25,450 nt of DNA from JBLHKS01 sp047620505 (GTDB lineage Bacteria > Verrucomicrobiota > Verrucomicrobiia > Verrucomicrobiales > DEV007). Below, one piece after another: positions 15,761 through 22,776 of this stretch. The notes beneath the pieces were generated by a model that did not search any database, was not told where the DNA came from, and saw only the letters and a list, made by a program, of their open reading frames with translations. The stretch lies in NCBI GenBank assembly GCA_047620505.1, contig JBLHKS010000099.1:1-25450 (forward strand), in the 5' to 3' direction. Position 1 is the stretch's first letter. Each line of letters starts with the position of its first letter. A program made the position numbers and the translations under genes.

Positions 15761-16256
15761 CTATTTTTTCGCCTTCGGATCAACCGCAGCCAACTCCGCG
15801 TCGATTAACCCACGCGTCTTCGTGCGGAGGTCTTCGACGGAGACCTCGCCTTTGTCGACCTTCGCCAAGGAGGTTCTTCTGTGCCAGGTAGTCGAGATTG
15901 ACGATTCCGGCGCGGCTTTGGAGCATGCGCCAGCATTTGCGGCGTTCGACGGCGAAGAGGACCATTTGGCGGCTGACGGTTAGCCATGTCATCTTGCCGT
16001 TGATCTCGGCTTTGATGTAGACTTGGAAGTCGGGGACGAAGGAGCGGTGCTCGGGGTCGAAGACGCGGCGGTAGATGACGTCGTCTTGATTCAGGCGGAT
16101 GAGCATGTCGTCGAAGTGGATGAGATCGGCGGCTTCTTCTTCTTTGAGGTGCTTGCGGAAGCGAGCCTCGGTCGTGGCCCAGTGGGCGACGTTGGAGTAT
16201 TTGGTCTTATCGCTATACGCAGCGCACCAGTCGGGTTTGATGCTGGAGGTTGCCTT
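15761..16256 (-). pseudogene. 5'-truncated and frameshifted gene of unknown function
   Basis: The minus-strand frame opens after a TGA at 16259-16257 with no start codon and reads strongly coding, with C-ending codons throughout: PDWCAAYSDKTKYSNVAHWA, later HFDDMLIRLNQDDVIYRRVF, MTWLTVSRQMVLFAVERRKC and IVNLDYLAQKNLL. Near 15864-15875 one extra base shifts the frame; in the next frame it continues AKVDKGEVSVEDLRTKTRGL then IDAELAAVDPKAKK and TAG. Both lesions, missing N-terminus and frameshift, mark it as a remnant. The 5' cut coincides with a 25-bp tandem repeat starting at 16259. I do not recognise the family. An internal Met at 16106 gives a shorter ORF, but that ignores coding sequence on both sides. 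Confidence 0.65.
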
Positions 16257-16258
16257 TC

Positions 16259-16308
16259 AGATCGTAACACTCCGTGGCCAACTAGATCGTAACACTCCGT
16301 GGCCAACT
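16259..16308. repeat. Perfect 25-bp tandem duplication
   Basis: Two identical, directly adjacent units, 16259-16283 and 16284-16308, each beginning AGATCGTAACAC and ending GGCCAACT. It sits exactly where the coding sequence of the neighbouring remnant is cut, so it may mark a recombination or insertion junction. Confidence 0.85.
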
Positions 16309-16448
16309 CGCCTTTGCGCGGCGGCTGGAAGCCACCACTACAGAGCTCGCCACCGCTTCAAACCGCTGGGCAACAGACCCTTCCAGCTTCCAGCCCCATC
16401 CAATCAGGCGGCGGTGCCGGGTTTCTCGGAGGGGCCCGGTTTTCGAGC

Positions 16449-17492
16449 CTAAAACATGAGGTAATCCAGCGGCTTCTCGCCTTTCTCCAATTTGCGGACT
16501 TTGATCACGGCGTTTGGCCGGTCGTCCTCAATCGGGTAGTGCACGATCCCGCTGATTTTCACCCAGCTCATCTCGCGATAGTCTCCGTTCTCGAGATCAG
16601 GCATCTCGAAATCGCCGTCGAATTCGATCGGAATCGAAACGCGCTGCGCATCGGCGGCGCAGCAGGTGACCATGAAGCGAAAAACACGAAGCCGATTTCC
16701 ATCCGGGTTTTTATCGTCTTCTTCAAGAATGATCTGTCCGAGGGATTCCACGGCTTGTCCGTCCAGGACGCGCTGCAGCTCGGCATCGCCGTTGGTGAAA
16801 AATAGCTGATCGACTTCGAGCATGAGATTTCCGTCATCGCTGGTGTCGACGACCTTTTTGAGATCATCCAGAGTGTACTCCCACTCGCTGGCGGTTTTCG
16901 GAGGTGTGTCTTGAGTTTCTGGCTGGCCCGATGTCGCGTCGGATCCGGCGACGGAATCCGTTGGCGTCGAGCCGCCGATCGATTGCGGATCCGGATTGGG
17001 CGTGTCCGTTTCGCCCGGAGATCCGGCCTGGGCGCGCATTTCGTCAAATGCCTCGAAGCCTACGCTTCCTGCCGCAGCCTCGGCTTTGTTTTTCGCAGTC
17101 GCGGCGCTCACGTATTCGTCTCCTGAGTATTTTGCGGCGACAAGCAGCGGACCGATCATCAGGACGAACGTCACGACGTTCCCGACATATGAATTGTCGT
17201 CGTGATCGTGATCGTGGTCATGGTCGTCGTGGCTATGATCATGAGTAGCGTGGTCGTGATCATGCCCGTCGCCGTGATCGTGACCGCAGCAGCTGCTGGC
17301 TTTTTTGGAGAACAGCCGGGTCATGTTGAAGAGGGCGACAACGGCTAGACCGAGTCCGCCGATGAGCGCCATGACCCGAAATCGTTCGTCGAGGTAATGG
17401 ACGATGCGGCCACTGGCGTAAAAGTAGATCAGCACGGTGCTCCAGATGAGGAGGGCGGTGATCGCGAGACTGAGGTTGATTTTGTCTCTCAT
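16449..17492 (-). CDS. DUF1980/TIGR03943-type (YcgQ-like) membrane protein, His-rich
   Basis: A 347-residue protein with the YcgQ-like layout: two N-terminal membrane helices (about 8-26 and 40-57), a cytoplasmic or surface loop, a third helix (about 104-118), a Ser/Thr/Pro/Asp-rich linker (about 150-205) and a C-terminal domain. That domain has VTCCAADAQRVSIPIEF and a terminal VIKVRKLEKGEKPLDYLMF. The VTCC motif is typical of the family. Residues 66-69 are S-S-C-C, encoded by the iterated palindrome, and run directly into a His/Asp loop (71-98) with more than ten His, likely binding zinc or another metal. It is co-transcribed with the permease gene 21 bases upstream. The two families are regularly found together. 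Metal handling is inferred. Confidence 0.85.
   Translation of the reverse strand: MRDKINLSLAITALLIWSTVLIYFYASGRIVHYLDERFRVMALIGGLGLAVVALFNMTRLFSKKASSCCGHDHGDGHDHDHATHDHSHDDHDHDHDHDDNSYVGNVVTFVLMIGPLLVAAKYSGDEYVSAATAKNKAEAAAGSVGFEAFDEMRAQAGSPGETDTPNPDPQSIGGSTPTDSVAGSDATSGQPETQDTPPKTASEWEYTLDDLKKVVDTSDDGNLMLEVDQLFFTNGDAELQRVLDGQAVESLGQIILEEDDKNPDGNRLRVFRFMVTCCAADAQRVSIPIEFDGDFEMPDLENGDYREMSWVKISGIVHYPIEDDRPNAVIKVRKLEKGEKPLDYLMF
17287..17298. repeat. Iterated palindrome, exact copy 10
   Basis: In the DUF1980 gene, the only exact copy read as S-S-C-C, next to the His-rich loop. Confidence 0.9.
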
Positions 17493-17513
17493 AAGGGTCT
17501 TTCGATTGGAGTT

Positions 17514-18731
17514 CTAGGCAGTCCAGAGGACGCAGAATACGCCGGTCACAATAAACAATGCGGCGGCGAGAATCAAGATGAAGCGCATCTTGAAGATGCT
17601 GGAGTACATAAAGAGAAGTTTGACGTCGAACATCGGTCCGAAGATGAGAAAGGCGAGACGGGGCCCTGCCATGATCGCTCTCGGCCAGGACGCGGCGACG
17701 AGGGCGTCCGATGTGCTGCAAAGCGAAAGGACGAAGGCCAGTCCCATCAGCGCGGGTGCGGCGAGCCAGTCGTTGCCCGCCCAGGAAACGATCCAGTTTT
17801 GATCGACGAGGACGTTGAACATCGCGGTCAGCGCGACGCCGACGACGAAGTAGATTGAGACGTCGCGGAAATCCCGCTGGGCGACGTTCATGGCGTGGAT
17901 CAGTTTTGCGCCCTGGGAGCTGCCACCGTGATCGTGAGCATGGTCGTGGTCGTCTGGCGGCGTGGATGGATTTTGGTCACCCGCTTCCGCTTTGTGTGAA
18001 TTGCCGTGATCGTGGTCGTGCTCATGATCGTGGTCATGCGCATGATGATCGTGGTCATGCGCATGATGATCGTGGCTGTGATCGTGATGATCGTGGCTGT
18101 GATCGTGATCGTGCTTCTTCTCTTTGGGGGGCGGGACACCGGCCAGGACCTTGCCGCGGAGGATCGATCCGACCGGGATCTTCAAAATGACGAAGCCGAC
18201 GAGTACCGTGATCATGTAGGCAATCGAAACTCGCGAAATCGCCATGTACCACGGATCCGGCTTGAAAATTCGCGGCTCATCCGGCTGAGCTACGGTCGTT
18301 CCATCCGCCGTCAGTTTCAGTTCCATTTTCGGCGGTGCCGCTGGTTCCTCGATGCCGCCTTTACTCTGAAACGCAGCCCAGGTGCTGAAAAACACCACGG
18401 GATTGATGATCGGCGCCGCCAGCATGTAGGTGATCGCGCAGGCGAGTGGCAGGCCTTTTTTCACGAGACGCCGGATCACAGGCACGATCGCGCATTCGCA
18501 AACCGGAAAAATCGCACCGAGCATCCCGGAAAGCAGCACGGCAGCGTACTTGTTTTTCGGCAGCCACTTGTCGATCAAGCCAGGCGGCAGGTAGGCGTCG
18601 ATGAAGCCGGAAATCAGCGTGCCGATGAATATAAAAAAGGCGCCTTCGAGGACGATGCTCAAAAACGCGTAGCAGACGTCCATGAACTGTTTGAACTGCT
18701 CGGACTGTTGAAGGACTTCTTCTGGAGACAT
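17514..18731 (-). CDS. DUF318/COG0701-type (YcgR-like) permease with His-rich loop
   Basis: A 405-residue integral membrane protein, start placed at 18731 (MSPEEVLQQ); an in-frame ATG at 18776 would add 15 residues. About eight membrane helices lie in two bundles: residues 20-120 and 163-185 before the central loop, 290-400 after it. The family motif P-V-C-E-C-A-I-V-P is at 76-84, and LCSTSDALVAASW in the second bundle is its counterpart. Relatives include ArsP-like organoarsenical permeases and YcgR. The loop at 207-268 is extremely His/Asp-rich, partly encoded by 21-bp tandem repeats. Together with the His-rich DUF1980 partner this points to a divalent-metal-linked transporter; the substrate is unproven. 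It is the first gene of the operon. Confidence 0.85.
   Translation of the reverse strand: MSPEEVLQQSEQFKQFMDVCYAFLSIVLEGAFFIFIGTLISGFIDAYLPPGLIDKWLPKNKYAAVLLSGMLGAIFPVCECAIVPVIRRLVKKGLPLACAITYMLAAPIINPVVFFSTWAAFQSKGGIEEPAAPPKMELKLTADGTTVAQPDEPRIFKPDPWYMAISRVSIAYMITVLVGFVILKIPVGSILRGKVLAGVPPPKEKKHDHDHSHDHHDHSHDHHAHDHDHHAHDHDHEHDHDHGNSHKAEAGDQNPSTPPDDHDHAHDHGGSSQGAKLIHAMNVAQRDFRDVSIYFVVGVALTAMFNVLVDQNWIVSWAGNDWLAAPALMGLAFVLSLCSTSDALVAASWPRAIMAGPRLAFLIFGPMFDVKLLFMYSSIFKMRFILILAAALFIVTGVFCVLWTA
18026..18109. repeat. Four 21-bp tandem units coding for a His-rich loop
   Basis: Units at 18026-18046 and 18047-18067 are identical, and units at 18068-18088 and 18089-18109 are identical to each other (pattern A-A-B-B, with shared GATCGTGG). 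In frame they encode seven-residue His/Asp blocks of the permease, so the loop has grown by unit duplication. Confidence 0.85.
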
Positions 18732-18795
18732 AATCGGGGCCAACCCTGGCGTGTGGCTTTGGAAAATGCAACCCACTCGGGCTCATCGCTTGCGC

Positions 18796-18807
18796 CAGCA
18801 GCTGCTG
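18796..18807. repeat. Iterated palindrome, exact copy 11 (divergent intergenic)
   Basis: Lies in the roughly 95-base region between the divergently transcribed permease and Dabb genes, 19 bases before the Dabb start codon. Confidence 0.9.
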
Positions 18808-18826
18808 ACGCTAACATCGGCCAATC

Positions 18827-19138
18827 ATGATGATCCATAGCGTGTATTTCTGGCTGATCGACGGCCTGACCGATGAACAGAAGGCCAAGTTCGAAGGCGG
18901 CCTGCGGAAACTTTTCGAAATCGAATCGGTCGCCAGCGGCAGGTTCGGAACTCCGGCCGGGACGCCAGCTCGCGAGGGCGTAACGCATAACGATTTCGAC
19001 TTTGCGCTCTTTCTCGAATTCACGAGCGTGGAAAATCACAACACCTATCAGGACTGTGCCGAGCACCACGTGTTCGTCGACAATTTCAAGGCCTGGTTCA
19101 AATCTGTTAACGTTCACGACACCAAATTTTCATCATGA
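18827..19138 (+). CDS. Dabb (stress-responsive A/B barrel) protein
   Basis: A 103-residue protein made of a single Dabb domain, a dimeric ferredoxin-like alpha+beta barrel. MMIHSVYFWLIDGLTDEQKAKF matches the family start (H.V.F.l.....e....f), FDFALFLEFTSVENHNTYQD matches the second strand and helix, and HHVFVDNFKAWFKSVNVHD matches the C-terminal helix and strand. The role in bacteria is generally unknown. Its stop overlaps the next start (ATGA at 19135-19138), so it is translationally coupled to the alpha/beta hydrolase and probably heads the plus-strand run 18827-23988. An alternative ATG is one codon in. Confidence 0.9.
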   Translation: MMIHSVYFWLIDGLTDEQKAKFEGGLRKLFEIESVASGRFGTPAGTPAREGVTHNDFDFALFLEFTSVENHNTYQDCAEHHVFVDNFKAWFKSVNVHDTKFSS

Positions 19139-19872
19139 ATGGCGAAATCCGAAATCCACAAGGCGAACGCCTCGACTACGCTTTCCACGTGGCAGGCGAC
19201 GAGGCTGACCGCATCCTGATCATCGGCCACGGCGTGACCGGAACGAAAGACCGGCCTTGGGCGGAGGCCCTCGCGAACGCAGTTTCGGCGACCGGAATTC
19301 CTGCGCTGCGATTTTCGTTCGCGGGCAACGGCGACAGCGAAGGGACATTCGCCGACTGCACGATTTCCAAGGAAGTCGCGGACCTCGGAGCGGTGATCGA
19401 CGCGGCAGCAGCAGCTGGTTTCAGCGAAATCACGTTCGCGGGTCACAGCATGGGCGGCGCCGTCGGCGTTCTGCGCGCATCGAGCGATTCGCGGATCTCG
19501 CGGCTGATTTCGCTGGCTGGCATGGTCCACACCAAGCGGTTCACCGTGGAAGAATTTGGCGAGGAGACGCCGGACTCAGGTTTGATGTGGGAAGACGAGG
19601 ACTGCCCGCTTTCCAGCGCCTACGTTAACGACCTGACTGCGATTGACAGCGTGATCGGCAAGGCCGCCGCGATCAAAATTCCCTGGTTGCTCGTCCACGG
19701 CGATGAGGACGACGTCGTTCCGATCGGCGAGAGCCGCGAGATTTTCGAGCAAGCAAGCGAGCCGAAGAAACTCGTCGAGTTGCCAGGCGTGAATCACGTT
19801 TTTGCCGACGCCGGATGCGAGCCGATGGTCAACGCGGTTACCAGCTGGATCAGCGGCGGCCGTCAAAACTAG
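19135..19872 (+). CDS. Alpha/beta hydrolase (serine esterase type)
   Basis: A 245-residue soluble alpha/beta hydrolase. IIGHGVTGTKDRPW supplies the HG oxyanion region, ALRFSFAGNGDSEG the next conserved loop, and GHSMGG the nucleophile elbow with the catalytic Ser. The acid is the Asp in LVHGDEDDVVP and the base is the His in PGVNHVFAD. Length and motif spacing fit the S9/BD-FAE-like hydrolases that cleave ester or peptide bonds; the substrate is unknown. It overlaps the Dabb stop by four bases, and the CPBP protease gene follows after nine bases, so it is operonic. A run of Ala codons near residue 97 contains only a partial match to the iterated palindrome. Confidence 0.9.
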   Translation: MNGEIRNPQGERLDYAFHVAGDEADRILIIGHGVTGTKDRPWAEALANAVSATGIPALRFSFAGNGDSEGTFADCTISKEVADLGAVIDAAAAAGFSEITFAGHSMGGAVGVLRASSDSRISRLISLAGMVHTKRFTVEEFGEETPDSGLMWEDEDCPLSSAYVNDLTAIDSVIGKAAAIKIPWLLVHGDEDDVVPIGESREIFEQASEPKKLVELPGVNHVFADAGCEPMVNAVTSWISGGRQN

Positions 19873-19881
19873 AAAGCCCAG

Positions 19882-21102
19882 ATGCCGGCATTCTTCAGGA
19901 GCGAAGTCTTCAAGATCTGCCTTTACGTCCTCGGCGCGTTTTTTGTTGGCGCGCTCCTTGCCCCGGCGCTTTTCGATCTGACGAAGTGGCTCGCTGGGTC
20001 TGGAATGCTGAGCGGCTCGCTCCAGGCTGAGTTTGAGCGAGCGGAGTTCAGCCGGGTTTTCAATCGAGCAATGCTGCTCGGCGCGGTTCTTGGAATTTGG
20101 CCGCTGATCAAGTCGATCGGCCTGAAGCCGCGCGAATTTCTGCAGCTGGATCCGAATCCGCGGCGCTGGTCGCATCTTGGGCTTAGCTTCATCGCCGGTG
20201 CGGGCGGGTTGCTTCTGTTAGGCTGGATTCTGGTTGTGTCAGGCGTCGTCGCCGCTGGAAATCAGGTGACCCCGATCAAGACGATCCAGGCTAAGCTCGG
20301 TAAAACGCTCGTGATCGACGCCGATGCGCTCGCGATCAAAAAACCAGAGAAGCTCGACCCGGAAACCCGGCTGCACCTGGCTCGAACCGACGGCACTGAC
20401 TTTCAAATCGTCTCGACCGGGGCATCGGTAAACGACTTCAGTCTTCAGCAGCTGCTGGACGGCGAAATCCAGGTTGTGAACGTCGACAACCCGGAAAAGC
20501 CAAAAGTCAGTCTGGTCTATTTTAAGGACTTCAGTCTCGCTACCCTGCTCTTCGCCGCCCTGCTTGCGGGAATTTGTGTGGCTTTGTTAGAGGAATTTTT
20601 CTTTCGCGGCTGCATGATCGGTCTGGCCCTTCGGACGAACAAAAAATGGGCGGCGCTGGCGATCGTCTCGACGATTTTCGCCGCGGTTCACTTCCTCGAA
20701 CCGCCCGCAGATCTGGCGTCACCCGAGACGGTTTTCTGGTGGACCGGGTTTTGGCATGTCGGCCAGGTTTTCTCCAAATTCGCCGACCCGACGCTTCTCG
20801 CCGCCGAATTCACGCTGCTTTTCGTCGTTGGCTGGGTGCTCGGCTGGGTCAGGCTGAGGACCAATTCTCTCTGGCTTGGAATCGGGCTGCATGCCGGCTG
20901 GGTCTTCGGAATCAAGTTTTTCAGCGGCCTGACGCGGCGTGCAATCCCGGCGGAGGAGACGATGCCCTGGGTCGGTCCGAGTTTGCGGAGCGGCTTGGCG
21001 AGCATGTCGGTTTTGCTGATCACGGGCGGGCTCGTCTGGATTTTTCTGAAACTAACATGGCCACAAAAAGCCACCGGCGCAGTCGCCTCGTCCGATGCTT
21101 GA
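19882..21102 (+). CDS. CPBP-family intramembrane glutamic protease with extra-membrane insert
   Basis: A 406-residue membrane protein. The CPBP (Rce1-like) core is in the second half: LLEEFFFRG (EExxxR, catalytic Glu pair) at about 234-242, FAAVHFL (second motif His) at about 264-270 and GIGLHAGW (third motif His) at about 332-339. The N-terminal half has helices at about 9-35, 60-80 and 94-121. A soluble segment of roughly 90 residues (about 124-215) between helices is unusual for the family and contains VIDADALAIKKPEKLDPE and a Q-Q-L-L encoded by the iterated palindrome. CPBP proteins act in prenyl-protein processing, bacteriocin immunity or envelope regulation; the target here is unknown. 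It overlaps comF by eight bases. Confidence 0.88.
   Translation: MPAFFRSEVFKICLYVLGAFFVGALLAPALFDLTKWLAGSGMLSGSLQAEFERAEFSRVFNRAMLLGAVLGIWPLIKSIGLKPREFLQLDPNPRRWSHLGLSFIAGAGGLLLLGWILVVSGVVAAGNQVTPIKTIQAKLGKTLVIDADALAIKKPEKLDPETRLHLARTDGTDFQIVSTGASVNDFSLQQLLDGEIQVVNVDNPEKPKVSLVYFKDFSLATLLFAALLAGICVALLEEFFFRGCMIGLALRTNKKWAALAIVSTIFAAVHFLEPPADLASPETVFWWTGFWHVGQVFSKFADPTLLAAEFTLLFVVGWVLGWVRLRTNSLWLGIGLHAGWVFGIKFFSGLTRRAIPAEETMPWVGPSLRSGLASMSVLLITGGLVWIFLKLTWPQKATGAVASSDA
20446..20457. repeat. Iterated palindrome, exact copy 12
   Basis: In the soluble insert of the CPBP protease gene, read as Q-Q-L-L. Confidence 0.9.
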
Positions 21103-21856
21103 AGGACTGAAAAATTCGACTCTGCGCGCTTTCGGCCTTGTCTTCCCGCGGCTCTGTCCCGGTTGCGAGCGGCCGCTTTCGCCTGAGAGCGAATTTCCTG
21201 TTTGCGAGCCGTGTCAGGAGCGAATTTACCCGCTTGAAGCTCCGTTCTGCCAGGTTTGCTGTGAGAAATTCCACGGCGAACTCGGCGATTCCTTCACCTG
21301 CTTCACCTGCAAAAATCAGAAGCCGGCGTTCGATTTCGCCCGCACGGGATTTCATGCATTTGACCTCATTCGCGAACTCGTTCACGAATTCAAGTACTCG
21401 CGTCAGATGCAACTCGGCCCGCTCCTGGCGACATTGTTAGGGCGGGCTTTGGAAGATCGTCGATTCGCGAACGGCGACTGGGTGCTCGTGCCGGTTCCGC
21501 TTCACCCGGCGAGAAAACGAGAACGCCAATTTAATCAGGCCGAAGAGCTCTGCCGACTGCTTTGCAAAACGCGCGAACTCAAAATGGTCAACGCTTTGAG
21601 GCGAATTCGATACACCGGATCGCAGGCGCAACTCGAACAACATGAACGGCTAACGAACTTGAAGGGAGCCTTCGCGATGAGCCGCTCCAAACGGAAGCGA
21701 GACAGCGTTTCGAACGCAAACGTCATTTTGGTAGATGATATTTTGACCACCGGATCAACTGCGCATGAATGCGCAAAAGTCTTGAAAGAGTTCGGCAACT
21801 CCCCCAAAGTTGCCGTCATCACGATAGCGCGAGCGGGGCATCCGCCCCGTGGATAG
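21095..21856 (+). CDS. comF: ComF-family phosphoribosyltransferase-like protein
   Basis: A 253-residue protein with the ComF layout: an N-terminal zinc finger with CPGC, CEPC, CQVC and CFTC pairs (residues about 21-72), then a type I phosphoribosyltransferase fold. HEFKYSRQMQLGPLLATLLG and VPVPLHPARKRERQFNQAEEL are family-specific, and VILVDDILTTGST is the PRPP-binding loop. ComF proteins are needed for natural DNA uptake in Bacillus and Haemophilus and have also been linked to replication repair. No other competence genes are visible here, so transformation cannot be inferred from this alone. The start overlaps the CPBP stop by eight bases. It could equally be called amidophosphoribosyltransferase-like. 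Confidence 0.92.
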   Translation: MLEGLKNSTLRAFGLVFPRLCPGCERPLSPESEFPVCEPCQERIYPLEAPFCQVCCEKFHGELGDSFTCFTCKNQKPAFDFARTGFHAFDLIRELVHEFKYSRQMQLGPLLATLLGRALEDRRFANGDWVLVPVPLHPARKRERQFNQAEELCRLLCKTRELKMVNALRRIRYTGSQAQLEQHERLTNLKGAFAMSRSKRKRDSVSNANVILVDDILTTGSTAHECAKVLKEFGNSPKVAVITIARAGHPPRG

Positions 21857-21912
21857 GACGAAGGATAATCCAGATCAGTGGCAGCTGCTGCTGGCTCAAC
21901 CGCACGTTAACC

Positions 21913-22767
21913 ATGGCAATATTTCAAAAACGATCCGTAAAAAGTTTTGGTGGAGAAAAGAAGCAGGACATGCCCGAGGGCCTCTGGCGAAAGTGCCCTG
22001 GCTGCGGCGCGATGCTCCACCAGATTGAGCAGGAAGAGAACCTGAACGTCTGTCCGAAATGCAGTCATCACTTCACGATGACGGCGATGGACCGAATCGG
22101 TTGCACAGTCGATGACGGTAGCTTCGAGGAGATCGATGCGAATCTCGAGACGGTCGATCCGCTGGGATTTCTCGATTACTCGAACAAGATCAAGGCATAT
22201 CAAGAACGGACAGGCCTGAAGGACGCGATCATCACTGGAAAAGCCAAGATCGATGGCATGCCGATTACGATCGGCGTGATGGATTTTCGATTCCTCGGTG
22301 CCAGCATGGGCTCGGTCGTCGGCGAGAAAATCACCCGAGCGATCGAGTTGGCGACGAAGGAACGCATTCCCGTGATTCTCTTCAGCGCTTCCGGCGGTGC
22401 CCGCATGCATGAGGGAATTCTCAGCCTGATGCAGATGAGCAAGACTTGCGCGGCTCTCGCGCGACATCATCAAAAGGGCCTGGCCTACATTTCCGTCCTA
22501 ACGCATCCCACAACTGGCGGCGTGACGGCGAGCTTCTCTACGGTCGGCGACATCATCATCGCCGAGCCGAAATGCATGATCGGATTCGCCGGTCCACGCG
22601 TCGTCAAAGAAACGACTCACCAGAATCTCCCTCCCGGATTTCAGACTGCGGAATTCATGATGGAGCACGGTCTGATCGACATGATCGTGGAGCGAAAGGA
22701 CATGCGCAATCGGTTGGCCGAGTTGTTAGGCTACGTCCAATCGAAAGTGGCGCGGGTTGCTTCTTAG
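21913..22767 (+). CDS. accD: Acetyl-CoA carboxylase carboxyltransferase subunit beta
   Basis: A 284-residue subunit that, with AccA, transfers carboxyl from carboxybiotin to acetyl-CoA to make malonyl-CoA, the committed step of fatty acid synthesis. Start chosen at 21913, which gives the family opening MAIFQKR; an in-frame ATG at 21769 would run through the end of comF. The Zn ribbon is CPGC...CPKC (residues about 29-51). The crotonase-like core has FSASGGARMHEGILSLMQM, HPTTGGVTASFSTVGD and the oxyanion stretch IGFAGPRVVKETT. Length is typical. It precedes folC by nine bases, the classical accD-folC arrangement. A degenerate palindrome at 21879 lies in its short leader. Confidence 0.97.
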   Translation: MAIFQKRSVKSFGGEKKQDMPEGLWRKCPGCGAMLHQIEQEENLNVCPKCSHHFTMTAMDRIGCTVDDGSFEEIDANLETVDPLGFLDYSNKIKAYQERTGLKDAIITGKAKIDGMPITIGVMDFRFLGASMGSVVGEKITRAIELATKERIPVILFSASGGARMHEGILSLMQMSKTCAALARHHQKGLAYISVLTHPTTGGVTASFSTVGDIIIAEPKCMIGFAGPRVVKETTHQNLPPGFQTAEFMMEHGLIDMIVERKDMRNRLAELLGYVQSKVARVAS

Positions 22768-22776
22768 AAAACGTCA

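Noticed and set aside
16417..16443. Hairpin CCGGG/CCCGG followed by TTTT as terminator of the permease operon
   Set aside because: The T run is on the plus strand, while the operon is on the minus strand; the stem is only five pairs with a long loop.
18026..18109. CRISPR-like direct repeats
   Set aside because: Units are contiguous with no spacers and code in frame for the His-rich permease loop.
19406..19417. Further palindrome copy in the alpha/beta hydrolase gene
   Set aside because: Only a GCAGCAGCAGCTGG partial match; two or more mismatches, explained by a run of Ala codons.
20107..20160. Single CAGCTG hexamers (for example near 20143) as further repeat copies
   Set aside because: Isolated hexamers without the flanking GC/TG arms occur at about the rate expected by chance and were not counted.
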